A stretch of 39,558 nt of DNA, taken from the NCBI RefSeq assembly GCF_000210075.1, contig NC_021017.1:5061229-5100786 (forward strand). Reading direction: 5' to 3'. Each line of letters begins with the position of its first letter. Within the stretch, counting starts at the first letter, position 1. The notes under the pieces were generated by a model, which was given only the letters and a program-made list of their open reading frames with translations, was not told the DNA's origin and ran no database searches. The translations under genes were made by a program, and so were the position numbers. Shown here one piece after another: positions 7,109-15,107 of the stretch. This DNA is from Bacteroides xylanisolvens XB1A. Its GTDB lineage: Bacteria > Bacteroidota > Bacteroidia > Bacteroidales > Bacteroidaceae.

Positions 7109-7137
7109 CATCATTTTTTTACATTTTAATATTAATG

Positions 7138-7169
7138 AACGGCTGTTTTGACTTATCAAGGCAGCCGTT
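7138..7169. terminator. Hairpin between tRNA-Ser and the hydrogenase operon
   Basis: AACGGCTG and CAGCCGTT form an 8-bp stem, with an extra TTGA/TCAA pairing inside, followed by TGTTTT on the plus strand. It terminates tRNA-Ser transcription and may also act on the leftward hydrogenase operon ending at 7197. Confidence 0.7.
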
Positions 7170-7196
7170 TGTTTTATATTGTTTTCGGGAATTCGG

Positions 7197-7685
7197 TTAT
7201 TCCAATTCTTCAATAATCTTCTTTACATCTACCGGTTGTAATCGACCATATACCTTCTCGCCGATCATCACTACCGGAGCCAGTCCGCAGGCGCCTACAC
7301 AACGCAGACAGTCTAATGAGAACTTTCCGTCCGGGGTAGTGTCACCGACTTCGATACCTAATACACGTTTGAACTCTTCCAGCAGTTTTTCTGAACCACG
7401 TACATAACAAGCTGTACCCATGCAAACAGAGATGGGATGTTTTCCTTTGGGAGTCATGGTAAAGAAAGTATAGAAAGTGACGACACCATACACTTTCGAT
7501 ACGGGAATTCCAAGTTTGGAAGCGATAATCCGTTGCGTTTCCTCGGGTAGATACCCTTGCAAATGCTGTGCCTCATGCAAAATATTGATAAGTTCGCCCG
7601 GTTTGTTTCCATGCTTGTCGCAGATCGTTTTGATTTGCTCTGCCATGTCACAGGCTAGTTTGATATCTGACATAATACTCTTCAT
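7197..7685 (-). CDS. hydC: [FeFe]-hydrogenase subunit HydC (NuoE-like, 2Fe-2S)
   Basis: A 162-residue NuoE-type thioredoxin-like [2Fe-2S] protein. An N-terminal helical bundle (ETQRIIASKLGIPVSKVYG) precedes the ferredoxin domain with ligands C88 and C93 (SVCMGTACYVRG) and C129 and C133 (LRCVGACGLAPVVMI). It is the small subunit of trimeric NAD-linked hydrogenases, passing electrons between the NuoF-like subunit and the others. It is the third gene of a leftward operon, only 7 nt after hydA. The operon lacks the other respiratory complex I genes, so a role as NuoE of complex I is unlikely. Confidence 0.9.
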   Translation of the reverse strand: MKSIMSDIKLACDMAEQIKTICDKHGNKPGELINILHEAQHLQGYLPEETQRIIASKLGIPVSKVYGVVTFYTFFTMTPKGKHPISVCMGTACYVRGSEKLLEEFKRVLGIEVGDTTPDGKFSLDCLRCVGACGLAPVVMIGEKVYGRLQPVDVKKIIEELE

Positions 7686-7692
7686 TTAAAAG

Positions 7693-9459
7693 TTAATCAA
7701 TCGCTTTGTTGAAATAATGCGTATGCAGGAGAGTTTCCGATTTCTCACCTAGCGGTTTGCCGAGATAATCCTCGTATAATGTCTTGATATACGGATTCTC
7801 GTGCGATTTGCGCAAAGGTTTGTTGGCGTCTTCACGGTAAAGTGCGTTGGCGCGTGCATAGAGTATTTCCGAGTTGCCGTGATGCAAAGGCTGCCCGCCG
7901 CCACCGATACAGCCTCCGGGGCAAGCCATAATTTCGATTACATGATATTCGTTATGTCCGTTCCGTATATCTTCCAGTAGATGACGAGCGTTGCCTAGTC
8001 CGTGTGCGATGCCTACTTTTAATTCAAATCCGTTTAGGTTAATGGTAGCACGACGGACGCCATTTAGTCCGCGTACCTGTTCGAAATTTACATTTTTCAA
8101 AGGTTCTCCGGTATAGATTTCATAGACAGAACGGAGGGCGGCTTCCATTACACCACCTGTTGTTCCGAAAATGACACCGGCACCTGTCGATTCACCCATC
8201 GGGTTGTCGAATGGGCTGTCCAGTACGAGAGGGAACCCGATATTGGCACGTTTAATTAGTCGTGCCAGTTCACGGGTAGAGATAGAATAATCCACATCGG
8301 GGATACCGTTCACTTTGAATTCATCACGTGCACATTCGTACTTTTTAGCCAGACAAGGCATGATAGATACGACAACCAGTTTTTCTCTGGGTATGCCCAT
8401 TTTCTCCGCCCAATAGGATTTAGCAATGGAACCGAACATCTGTTGTGGGGAGCGGGCGGTGGACGGAATGTCCAGCATGTCCGGGAAATGATGTTCGAAG
8501 AAGTTGACCCATGCCGGACAGCAGGAAGTCAGGATAGGTAATCGTACGGATTTATCTCCGTTGAGATAACGTGTCAGGCGGTTCAGAATTTCAGAACCCT
8601 CTTCCATAATGGTAAGGTCGGCTGCAAAATCAGTATCGAATACATAGTCGAATCCCAGTTCGCGAAGTGCATACACCATTTTCCCGGTTACCAGAGTGCC
8701 GGGAGGAAATCCGAATTCTTCACCTAGGGCCGCCCGTACGGCAGGTGCGGTCTGCACAATCACTACTTTGTCCGGATTAGCCAGATCGTCGAGCAGACGG
8801 TTGGTGTAGTCACGTTCTGTTAATGCGCCTACGGGACAGACAGCCACGCACTGACCGCAGTAAGTACATTCACTTTCCGTCATCATTCGGTCAAAGGCAG
8901 GAGCGATGGTTGTATTGAATCCGCGACGGATGGCACCCAATGCTCCGACCGTCTGTACATCATTGCAAACACTTTCACAACGGCGACAGAAAATACATTT
9001 ATCCATATTACGGACGATAGAAGCGGTAATTTCCCGTTTGCGGGGGGACAGTTCACCGCCATTGAAAGGCATTTCGCGAATGTTGAAACGCAGTGCTAAC
9101 GTTTGGAGCTCGCAGTTGCCGCATTTAGGGCAAGTGAGGCAGTCATTGGGGTGATCCGAAAGGATCAGTTCAGCCACCACTTTGCGAGCGTTCATTACGC
9201 GCAGGGTACTGGTTTTTACTACCATGCCCTCCGTGCAACGGGTAGCGCAGGCAGGAGCCAGGTTGCGCCGTCCCATCACTTCAACCACACAAATACGGCA
9301 GGAAGCCGGATTATTTTTTATACAGGTTCCTTTCAGGTCGATATGACACAGCGTAGGTATATTGATACCGATTTTGATAGCGGCTTCAAGAATAGTGCTT
9401 CCCTCGGGCACAGTGATGAAATGACCGTCTATCTGGAGAGTAATTTGTTTTTCTTCCAT
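7693..9459 (-). CDS. hydA: [FeFe]-hydrogenase catalytic subunit HydA
   Basis: 588 residues from ATG 9459 (MEEKQITLQIDG); the open frame extends to 9618 but that extension overlaps hydB and is not family-like. Domains in order are a plant-type [2Fe-2S] ferredoxin, a His-ligated [4Fe-4S] segment (HPNDCLTCPKCGNCELQ), two [4Fe-4S] motifs (CIFCRRCESVC and CTYCGQCVAVCPVGAL), then the H-domain. All three H-cluster motifs are complete: TSCCPAWVNFFE (L1), MPCLAKKYEC (L2) and MACPGGCIGGGGQP (L3). This modular form occurs in electron-bifurcating trimeric hydrogenases, which couple NADH and reduced ferredoxin oxidation to H2 production. It follows hydB after 13 nt. Confidence 0.93.
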   Translation of the reverse strand: MEEKQITLQIDGHFITVPEGSTILEAAIKIGINIPTLCHIDLKGTCIKNNPASCRICVVEVMGRRNLAPACATRCTEGMVVKTSTLRVMNARKVVAELILSDHPNDCLTCPKCGNCELQTLALRFNIREMPFNGGELSPRKREITASIVRNMDKCIFCRRCESVCNDVQTVGALGAIRRGFNTTIAPAFDRMMTESECTYCGQCVAVCPVGALTERDYTNRLLDDLANPDKVVIVQTAPAVRAALGEEFGFPPGTLVTGKMVYALRELGFDYVFDTDFAADLTIMEEGSEILNRLTRYLNGDKSVRLPILTSCCPAWVNFFEHHFPDMLDIPSTARSPQQMFGSIAKSYWAEKMGIPREKLVVVSIMPCLAKKYECARDEFKVNGIPDVDYSISTRELARLIKRANIGFPLVLDSPFDNPMGESTGAGVIFGTTGGVMEAALRSVYEIYTGEPLKNVNFEQVRGLNGVRRATINLNGFELKVGIAHGLGNARHLLEDIRNGHNEYHVIEIMACPGGCIGGGGQPLHHGNSEILYARANALYREDANKPLRKSHENPYIKTLYEDYLGKPLGEKSETLLHTHYFNKAID

Positions 9460-9472
9460 AGTAAATAAGATT

Positions 9473-11380
9473 TTAGCAGACAAGAATAGCATTGAATTTG
9501 CAGCGTGCCATGCACATGCCGCACTTGATACATTTATCAGGAGCAATGACATGTGGCTTGCGCACCAGCCCGCTGATAGCATCCGCCGGACAGTTTTTGG
9601 CGCATAGATGACAACCAATGCAACGTTCCGGACTGATGGTATATGTTAATAGTGATTTACATTGCTTGGAACGACAAGTCTTATCCCGTACGTGTTCCAT
9701 ATATTCATCGTAGAAGTTATCCAATGTGGATAAAACGGGATTCGGAGAGGTTTGTCCCAGTCCGCAGAGGGCCGTATCTTTGATGACTTGTCCCAAAGTG
9801 GCAAGTGTGTCCAGGTCTTTTTCTGTGCCTTTTCCTTCTGTAATCTTGTTCAGTAGTTCCAACAGACGTTTGTTTCCAATGCGGCAAGGTGTGCATTTCC
9901 CGCAGGACTCTTCCACTGTAAAATCCAGATAAAAGCGGGCTACGGATACCATGCAGTCGTCCTCATCCATGACAATCATCCCTCCTGAACCCATCATGGA
10001 ACCGGCCGAGAGAAGGTTGTCAAAGTCAATGGGAGTGTCCAGATGTTTTTCTGTCAGACAGCCGCCTGACGGTCCTCCTGTTTGTACAGCTTTGAACTTC
10101 TTTCCGCCTTTGATGCCTCCTCCGATTTCGTAGATTACTTCCCGAAGAGTAGTTCCCATCGGCACTTCGATCAGTCCGACATTATTAATCTTTCCGGCAA
10201 GAGCAAACACTTTGGTTCCTTTGGAACGTTCTGTGCCAATCGTTGCAAACCAGTCGGCTCCTTTGGTTAGAATAATGGGAATATTGGCAAGCGTTTCCAC
10301 ATTATTTACATTGGTTGGTTTTCCCAGATAACCGGATTCGGCAGGGAAGGGAGGTTTCAGAGTCGGCTCTCCCCGTTTTCCTTCCATCGAATGAATAAGG
10401 GCAGTTTCTTCTCCGCAGACAAAAGCTCCGGCTCCATATCGTATTTCTATGTCGAAACTGAAATCTGTTCCTAAGATATGATCCCCCAGTAATCCGTATT
10501 CGCGTGCCTGATTGATAGCTGTTTTCAGTCGGTTGATGGCTAGCGGATATTCCGCACGGATATATACTAATCCTTTGGTGGACCCGATGGAATAACCGCA
10601 GACACACATCGCTTCTACAATCGAATGTGGGTCGCCCTCCATAATGGAACGGTCCATGAATGCACCGGGATCTCCTTCGTCGGCGTTACAAACCACGTAT
10701 TTGACATCCGACTGTTGTTTGTTGGCAAATTCCCATTTCAGTCCCGTCGGGAAACCGCCACCGCCACGTCCGCGAAGTCCCGAACGTTTGATAATATCAA
10801 TAACGTCCGTCGGCTGTTTGTTAAGCAGGCAATCGGCCAATGCAAAGTATCCTTCACGGGCGATATATTCTTCAATATTTTCGGGGTCGATAAAACCACA
10901 GTTACGCAATGCGATGCGGAGTTGTTTCCGGTAGAAATCCATGTGCTTGGAGTCGCTGACGGTATGTTCCGTTTTAGGATCTACATACAGCAACCGTTCG
11001 ATTCTTCGTCCTCCGATGATATGCTCGTTGATGATTTCTTCCGCATCTTCGGGAGTGACTTGGGTGTAAAAGGTATTATCGGGGATAATTTTCACGATAG
11101 GACCTTTTTCACAGAAGCCGAAACAGCCTACGGTGATGACTTCTACTTTATCGGTGATTTCGTTCTTTTTGATGGCTTTTAGAAGATTGTCTGTAATACC
11201 CTGGCTGGAAGATGCCTTACAGCCTGTACCACCGCAGATCAGAATCTGAAGATGTTGCGCACCGGATGCCAGTCCGTAACACTTTTCAGTCACCTTTTCA
11301 TTACTTTCTTCGCGCAATGAAAGATTGTGCTCTGCTCTCTTCCTGATTGTTGCCAAATCATGGATAGATAAAATTTTCAT
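9473..11380 (-). CDS. hydB: NADH-binding hydrogenase subunit HydB (NuoF-like)
   Basis: 635 residues, larger than NuoF because of extra clusters at both ends. The N-terminus is a thioredoxin-like [2Fe-2S] domain (C49, C54, C86, C90). The core has the NADH/FMN motifs RGRGGGGFPTGLKWE (about 203-217) and NADEGDPGAFMDRS. SCGKCTPCRIGNKRLLE is the NuoF [4Fe-4S] site. Two C-terminal [4Fe-4S] motifs are CIGCHLCAKNCPADAI and CIKCGMCMARCKFNAI. This layout is that of the flavin subunit of the NAD-dependent electron-bifurcating hydrogenase, where NADH, ferredoxin and HydA exchange electrons. It is the first gene of the operon; a -7 box TATATTTG lies at 11410-11417 on the minus strand. Confidence 0.93.
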   Translation of the reverse strand: MKILSIHDLATIRKRAEHNLSLREESNEKVTEKCYGLASGAQHLQILICGGTGCKASSSQGITDNLLKAIKKNEITDKVEVITVGCFGFCEKGPIVKIIPDNTFYTQVTPEDAEEIINEHIIGGRRIERLLYVDPKTEHTVSDSKHMDFYRKQLRIALRNCGFIDPENIEEYIAREGYFALADCLLNKQPTDVIDIIKRSGLRGRGGGGFPTGLKWEFANKQQSDVKYVVCNADEGDPGAFMDRSIMEGDPHSIVEAMCVCGYSIGSTKGLVYIRAEYPLAINRLKTAINQAREYGLLGDHILGTDFSFDIEIRYGAGAFVCGEETALIHSMEGKRGEPTLKPPFPAESGYLGKPTNVNNVETLANIPIILTKGADWFATIGTERSKGTKVFALAGKINNVGLIEVPMGTTLREVIYEIGGGIKGGKKFKAVQTGGPSGGCLTEKHLDTPIDFDNLLSAGSMMGSGGMIVMDEDDCMVSVARFYLDFTVEESCGKCTPCRIGNKRLLELLNKITEGKGTEKDLDTLATLGQVIKDTALCGLGQTSPNPVLSTLDNFYDEYMEHVRDKTCRSKQCKSLLTYTISPERCIGCHLCAKNCPADAISGLVRKPHVIAPDKCIKCGMCMARCKFNAILVC

Positions 11381-11409
11381 AAGTATCAGAATTGTTAGTC
11401 GGTTTTTTG

Positions 11410-11417
11410 CAAATATA
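11410..11417 (-). promoter_or_regulatory. -7 box of the hydrogenase operon
   Basis: On the minus strand the sequence is TATATTTG, an exact TAnnTTTG match 29 nt before the hydB start codon. No good -33 match was seen at 19-21 nt. Confidence 0.5.
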
Positions 11418-11542
11418 ATTCTTTGTTTGAAATAACAGCGTAGTCTCGTACAAATAAAATTGTTCTTTGACGGAGGATTTAGGTAAATAAATCTCTATCT
11501 TCGTATTTAATAGGTATCAAACCTAAAAAATATAACTGAAGT

Positions 11543-14296
11543 ATGAGACGAATTTTACTTGGACTATGTTTTCTATCTTTTCTGAACAGCGCATCCGGAC
11601 AAGAGATTCCTTTGCCGGAAAAGATGCCGCAGACACATCCGCGGGTACTGACTACTCCGGCGGGAAAGCAGGAAACATGGAAGCTGATTAAAAAAGAAGA
11701 ATGGGCGAAAGATGTTTTCAATAAATTGAAGGAACGGACGGAAGTATATACGAACCTGACGGATGCTCAACCGGCGTGGTTGCTGTCTCGTTTGGCAATG
11801 TACTGGAAGTCTCATGCCACGGAAGTATATGTGAAAGGTGAAACGTTCGACCATGCAGGTGGTGAAAGAGCTCCTTATCCCACTGTGCGCTACACGGGAA
11901 CCCGTGGCACAGCTGCCACCCACGGTCGTCCCAAATTGGCGGATGTCGTTCCTTATGATGATGAGGACGGGAATGTCACTTTCTGCAATAATGCACTTCC
12001 TGACCGTCCTATGGAAAGTGTACACCCATCCAAAACAGGCCGGAATATTGAAAGCCTGAACTGCGAAATCCTGGGAATTGCCCGTGATGCCGCTTTCCTT
12101 TATTGGATGACGGATGAAGAGAAATTCGCTAAACTTGCCGCAGGGGTCTTTGATACATATATGACAGGCATTTATTATAGAAACGTGCCCATCGACCTGA
12201 ATCACGGCCATCAGCAAACATTGGTAGGATTGACTTCTTTCGAAGTCATCCATGAAGACGCACTCCATATCGCTGTCCCTTTATATGATTTTCTATATAA
12301 TTACCTAAAGGCCAATTACCCGGATAAAATGGAAATCTACGCCGGAGCTTTTAAGAAATGGGCGGATAATATCATTGCGAACGGTGTACCTCATAACAAC
12401 TGGAATTTGCTACAGGCACGGTTTGTTATGAATGTCGGATTGGTATTGGAAGACAATAAAGAATATGCCGACGGAAAAGGACGTGAATATTATATCGACT
12501 ATGTGATGAACCGTTCCAGCATCCGCCAGTGGAGTCTGACGCGATTGGCAGATTATGGTTTCGATATAAATACGGGAATTTGGGCAGAATGTCCGGGATA
12601 TAGCAGTGTGGTAATCAATGATTATGCCAATTTTGTGAATCAGTTTGATACGAATCTGCAATATGATTTGGTGAAAGCAATGCCTATATTGTCGAAAGCG
12701 GTAGCAACCACTCCCGAATATCTGTTTCCCAACCGTATGATTTGTGGCTTTGGAGATACGCATCCGGGATATTTGAGTACGAATTTCTTTATCCGTATGA
12801 TACAGAATGCACAGGCGAACGGGAAGAAAGAACAGGAAAATTATTTCACGGCTTTGCTGAAATGCCTGAACCCGGATTTGGGAAATGATAAAACAGAAAA
12901 GAAGAATGTGCGTGTATCTGTCAATTCTTTCTTTGAAGATAAACCGCTGGCGCTAAATCCCAAAGTGCAGCCGGGAAAGATAGAAGATTATGTTTCTCCT
13001 TTGTTTTATGCTCCCAATGTGTCATGGCTGGTACAGCGCAACGGTATGCATCCGCGCAACAGTTTGATGATTTCGTTGAATGGCAGTGAAGGGAACCACA
13101 TGCACGCTAACGGCATTTCGATGGAACTTTATGGAAAAGGATACGTACTGGGGCCGGATGCAGGTATCGGGCTTTTCCTGTATAGCGGACTTGATTATGC
13201 GGAATATTATTCTCAATTCCCCAGTCATAATACAGTTTGTGTGGATGGAATATCGAGCTATCCGGTGATGAAAAGTAACCATTCTTTTGATTTGCTTTCC
13301 TGTTTCCCGGCATCAGCGGAACCGGGCAAAGCATTTACGTCCGTTACTTACAGTAACCTTTATTTTCGTGAACCGGAAAGCAGGGCGGATCAGACCCGTA
13401 TGATGAGTATTGTCACTACTGGGGCGGAGACGGGGTATTATGTCGATGTATTCCGCAGCCGGAAAGAGAAAGGAGGCGATAAGATGCACGATTACTTCTA
13501 TCACAACCTTGGGCAGACTTTGACATTGACGGCAGCAGATGGCAGCGACCTGAATCTCCAGCCTACGGAAGAACTCGCCTTTGCAGGCGCACATCTTTAC
13601 GCTTATTCCTATTTATATGATAAGAAAGTGGCTGCGACCAATAAGGATGTCAAGGCAACTTTCACCATAGATATGAAAGATAAGGACGGCGATGATATAT
13701 ACATGAATCTTTGGATGAAAGGCGAACCGGATCGTGAAGTCTTTACGGCTTTGGCGCCAATGACCGAAGGGCTAAGCCGTACACCGAATATGCCCTATAA
13801 TATAAAGGAGCAGCCGACGCTGACATTTGTTGCCCGTCAGCATGGAGAAGCTTGGAATCGTCCTTTTGTCTCGATATATGAACCGAGTACGAAAAAGGAA
13901 CCGTCTGCTATTCAGTCCGTCTCTTACTTTGATGCAGAAGGAGCAGGTTTGGAAGATTTTGCCGGAATCTGTGTGAAAAGCAAAAACGGACGTATAGATC
14001 ATATCTTCTCTCTATCTGATGCTGCACAAACCGCTACTTATCAAGGAATGAAAGTGAAAGCGGATTATGCTGTTATTAGCAATGAATATGCAGGAAACCG
14101 GACGTTGTTTTTAGGGAATGGAACCCAATTGGTTGCACCCGGGGTAATGATTCAGACCGACAATGCCGCTAATGTATTGCTCGAAAAGAAAGAAGGGAAA
14201 TGGTATATTATTTCTTCTGCTCCCTGTACGGTTGTTATCGGCGATAAGAAGATAAAACCCGATGCTGCGTCGGAGCCTATGTTGTTGCGTATCTGA
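11543..14296 (+). CDS. Secreted heparinase II/III-like polysaccharide lyase family protein
   Basis: 917 residues with an N-terminal signal peptide (MRRILLGLCFLSFLNSASGQ). An alpha-toroid N-terminal half (about 40-450, including PHNNWNLLQARF) is followed by a heparinase II/III beta-sheet domain: GNHMHANGISMELYGKGYVL (His519, His521), GPDAGIG, the YY pair near 555, and SHNTVCVDG (His562). These match the conserved histidine and tyrosine region of heparinase II/III folds. Family members cleave glycosaminoglycans, alginate or other uronic acid polymers by beta-elimination; the exact PL family and substrate cannot be read here. There are no SusCD or sulfatase genes next to it, and it stands alone between divergent hydrogenase genes and the DUF3575 operon. 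Confidence 0.8.
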   Translation: MRRILLGLCFLSFLNSASGQEIPLPEKMPQTHPRVLTTPAGKQETWKLIKKEEWAKDVFNKLKERTEVYTNLTDAQPAWLLSRLAMYWKSHATEVYVKGETFDHAGGERAPYPTVRYTGTRGTAATHGRPKLADVVPYDDEDGNVTFCNNALPDRPMESVHPSKTGRNIESLNCEILGIARDAAFLYWMTDEEKFAKLAAGVFDTYMTGIYYRNVPIDLNHGHQQTLVGLTSFEVIHEDALHIAVPLYDFLYNYLKANYPDKMEIYAGAFKKWADNIIANGVPHNNWNLLQARFVMNVGLVLEDNKEYADGKGREYYIDYVMNRSSIRQWSLTRLADYGFDINTGIWAECPGYSSVVINDYANFVNQFDTNLQYDLVKAMPILSKAVATTPEYLFPNRMICGFGDTHPGYLSTNFFIRMIQNAQANGKKEQENYFTALLKCLNPDLGNDKTEKKNVRVSVNSFFEDKPLALNPKVQPGKIEDYVSPLFYAPNVSWLVQRNGMHPRNSLMISLNGSEGNHMHANGISMELYGKGYVLGPDAGIGLFLYSGLDYAEYYSQFPSHNTVCVDGISSYPVMKSNHSFDLLSCFPASAEPGKAFTSVTYSNLYFREPESRADQTRMMSIVTTGAETGYYVDVFRSRKEKGGDKMHDYFYHNLGQTLTLTAADGSDLNLQPTEELAFAGAHLYAYSYLYDKKVAATNKDVKATFTIDMKDKDGDDIYMNLWMKGEPDREVFTALAPMTEGLSRTPNMPYNIKEQPTLTFVARQHGEAWNRPFVSIYEPSTKKEPSAIQSVSYFDAEGAGLEDFAGICVKSKNGRIDHIFSLSDAAQTATYQGMKVKADYAVISNEYAGNRTLFLGNGTQLVAPGVMIQTDNAANVLLEKKEGKWYIISSAPCTVVIGDKKIKPDAASEPMLLRI

Positions 14297-14520
14297 TGTT
14301 TCATTGGTAATAAAGAAAAATTGTATATCTTATCCGTAGTATGGTATATTATGGCCTAAGATGGAAATTGTTGCAATAAAAAACAAAAAAGCGTGTTTAA
14401 ACGTTTTTAATACTATATTTTTTCTAATTTTGTGGCTTTCTGTCCAAGTAGTATATAAAATGGACAGTAAGCCCTTTTTTGTGGGTAAATATTTAGTGGG
14501 AAATATTTAGTGGGAAATAA
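14297..14520 (+). promoter_or_regulatory. Leader of the DUF3575 operon: -7 box, hairpin, 14-bp tandem duplication
   Basis: TAATTTTG at 14425-14432 fits the -7 consensus. The predicted transcript leader then holds the inverted repeat CTGTCCA (14440-14446)/TGGACAG (14461-14467). It also holds an exact tandem duplication of AAATATTTAGTGGG (14487-14500 and 14501-14514), which ends 6 nt before the first ATG. No gene is seen in this stretch. Confidence 0.5.
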
Positions 14521-15081
14521 ATGATGGTATATGTGATGAGAAATGGTCGCAGGGTAATAGCTGCGTTATCATTTCTGTTATTATGTTGTGGTGTACATGT
14601 GCACGCACAACGGGTGGCTGTAAAGACAAATGCATTGGGTTGGCTGACCGCCAGTCCGAATGTAGAAGCAGAATTTGTATTGGGTAGTCATGTCTCCTTG
14701 AACATGGGGATTGCTGCGAACCCAATCAGTACAGACAACTTTAAAACGACTTTCACGCATTTTCAGCCTGAAGTTCGTTACTGGCTAAATCGTCCGATGG
14801 TGAGTCATTTTCTTGGAATCACCGCTTTCGTGAATAATTTTGATATGATGGTAAAAGATGTGCATCACAAAGGCGATGCATACGCCGCTGGTTTGACCTA
14901 TGGATACGCATGGGTGCTGGGCGATCATTGGAACATCGAAGCAACTGCCGGAGTGGGTGTGTTGCGCTACCGTCAGTTTAAGTATGATAAGGGTACTCCG
15001 AAACCGGGTGCGGTCAACGATAGTAAGACCACCATTGCACCTGTCAAACTGGGGGTATCCTTTGTTTATATTATTCGATAA
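14521..15081 (+). CDS. DUF3575 family outer-membrane-associated protein
   Basis: A 186-residue protein with a signal peptide (RRVIAALSFLLLCCGVHVHAQ). The mature part begins RVAVKTNALGWLTASPNVEAEF and continues with VSLNMGIAANP, FQPEVRYWLNRP and HFLGITAFVNNFDM, which are typical of DUF3575. The alternating hydrophobic strands suggest a small outer-membrane barrel or barrel-associated protein. DUF3575 proteins occur in Bacteroidota next to OmpA-like and fimbrial anchor proteins; the molecular role is unknown. ATG 14521, 14524 or 14536 could be the start; 14536 (MRNGRRV) gives the most usual signal peptide. The next gene begins 26 nt later on the same strand. Confidence 0.85.
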   Translation: MMVYVMRNGRRVIAALSFLLLCCGVHVHAQRVAVKTNALGWLTASPNVEAEFVLGSHVSLNMGIAANPISTDNFKTTFTHFQPEVRYWLNRPMVSHFLGITAFVNNFDMMVKDVHHKGDAYAAGLTYGYAWVLGDHWNIEATAGVGVLRYRQFKYDKGTPKPGAVNDSKTTIAPVKLGVSFVYIIR

Positions 15082-15107
15082 CGAACATTAGCTAGTCAGA
15101 AAAGAGA

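Noticed and set aside
6947..7109. Direct repeat TCTCTCCGC (6947-6955 and 7101-7109) as attachment-site duplication at tRNA-Ser
   Set aside because: Only 9 bp are shared, the first copy is explained as one side of a hairpin (GGAGA/TCTCC), and the tRNA orientation would put an integrated element on the other side.
7027..7407. 126-residue ORF starting inside tRNA-Ser
   Set aside because: It runs through the tRNA and antisense to hydC, and resembles no protein family.
9460..9618. Longer start for HydA
   Set aside because: It overlaps the end of hydB and adds residues not seen in the family; ATG 9459 fits the ferredoxin-domain start and the 13-nt gap.
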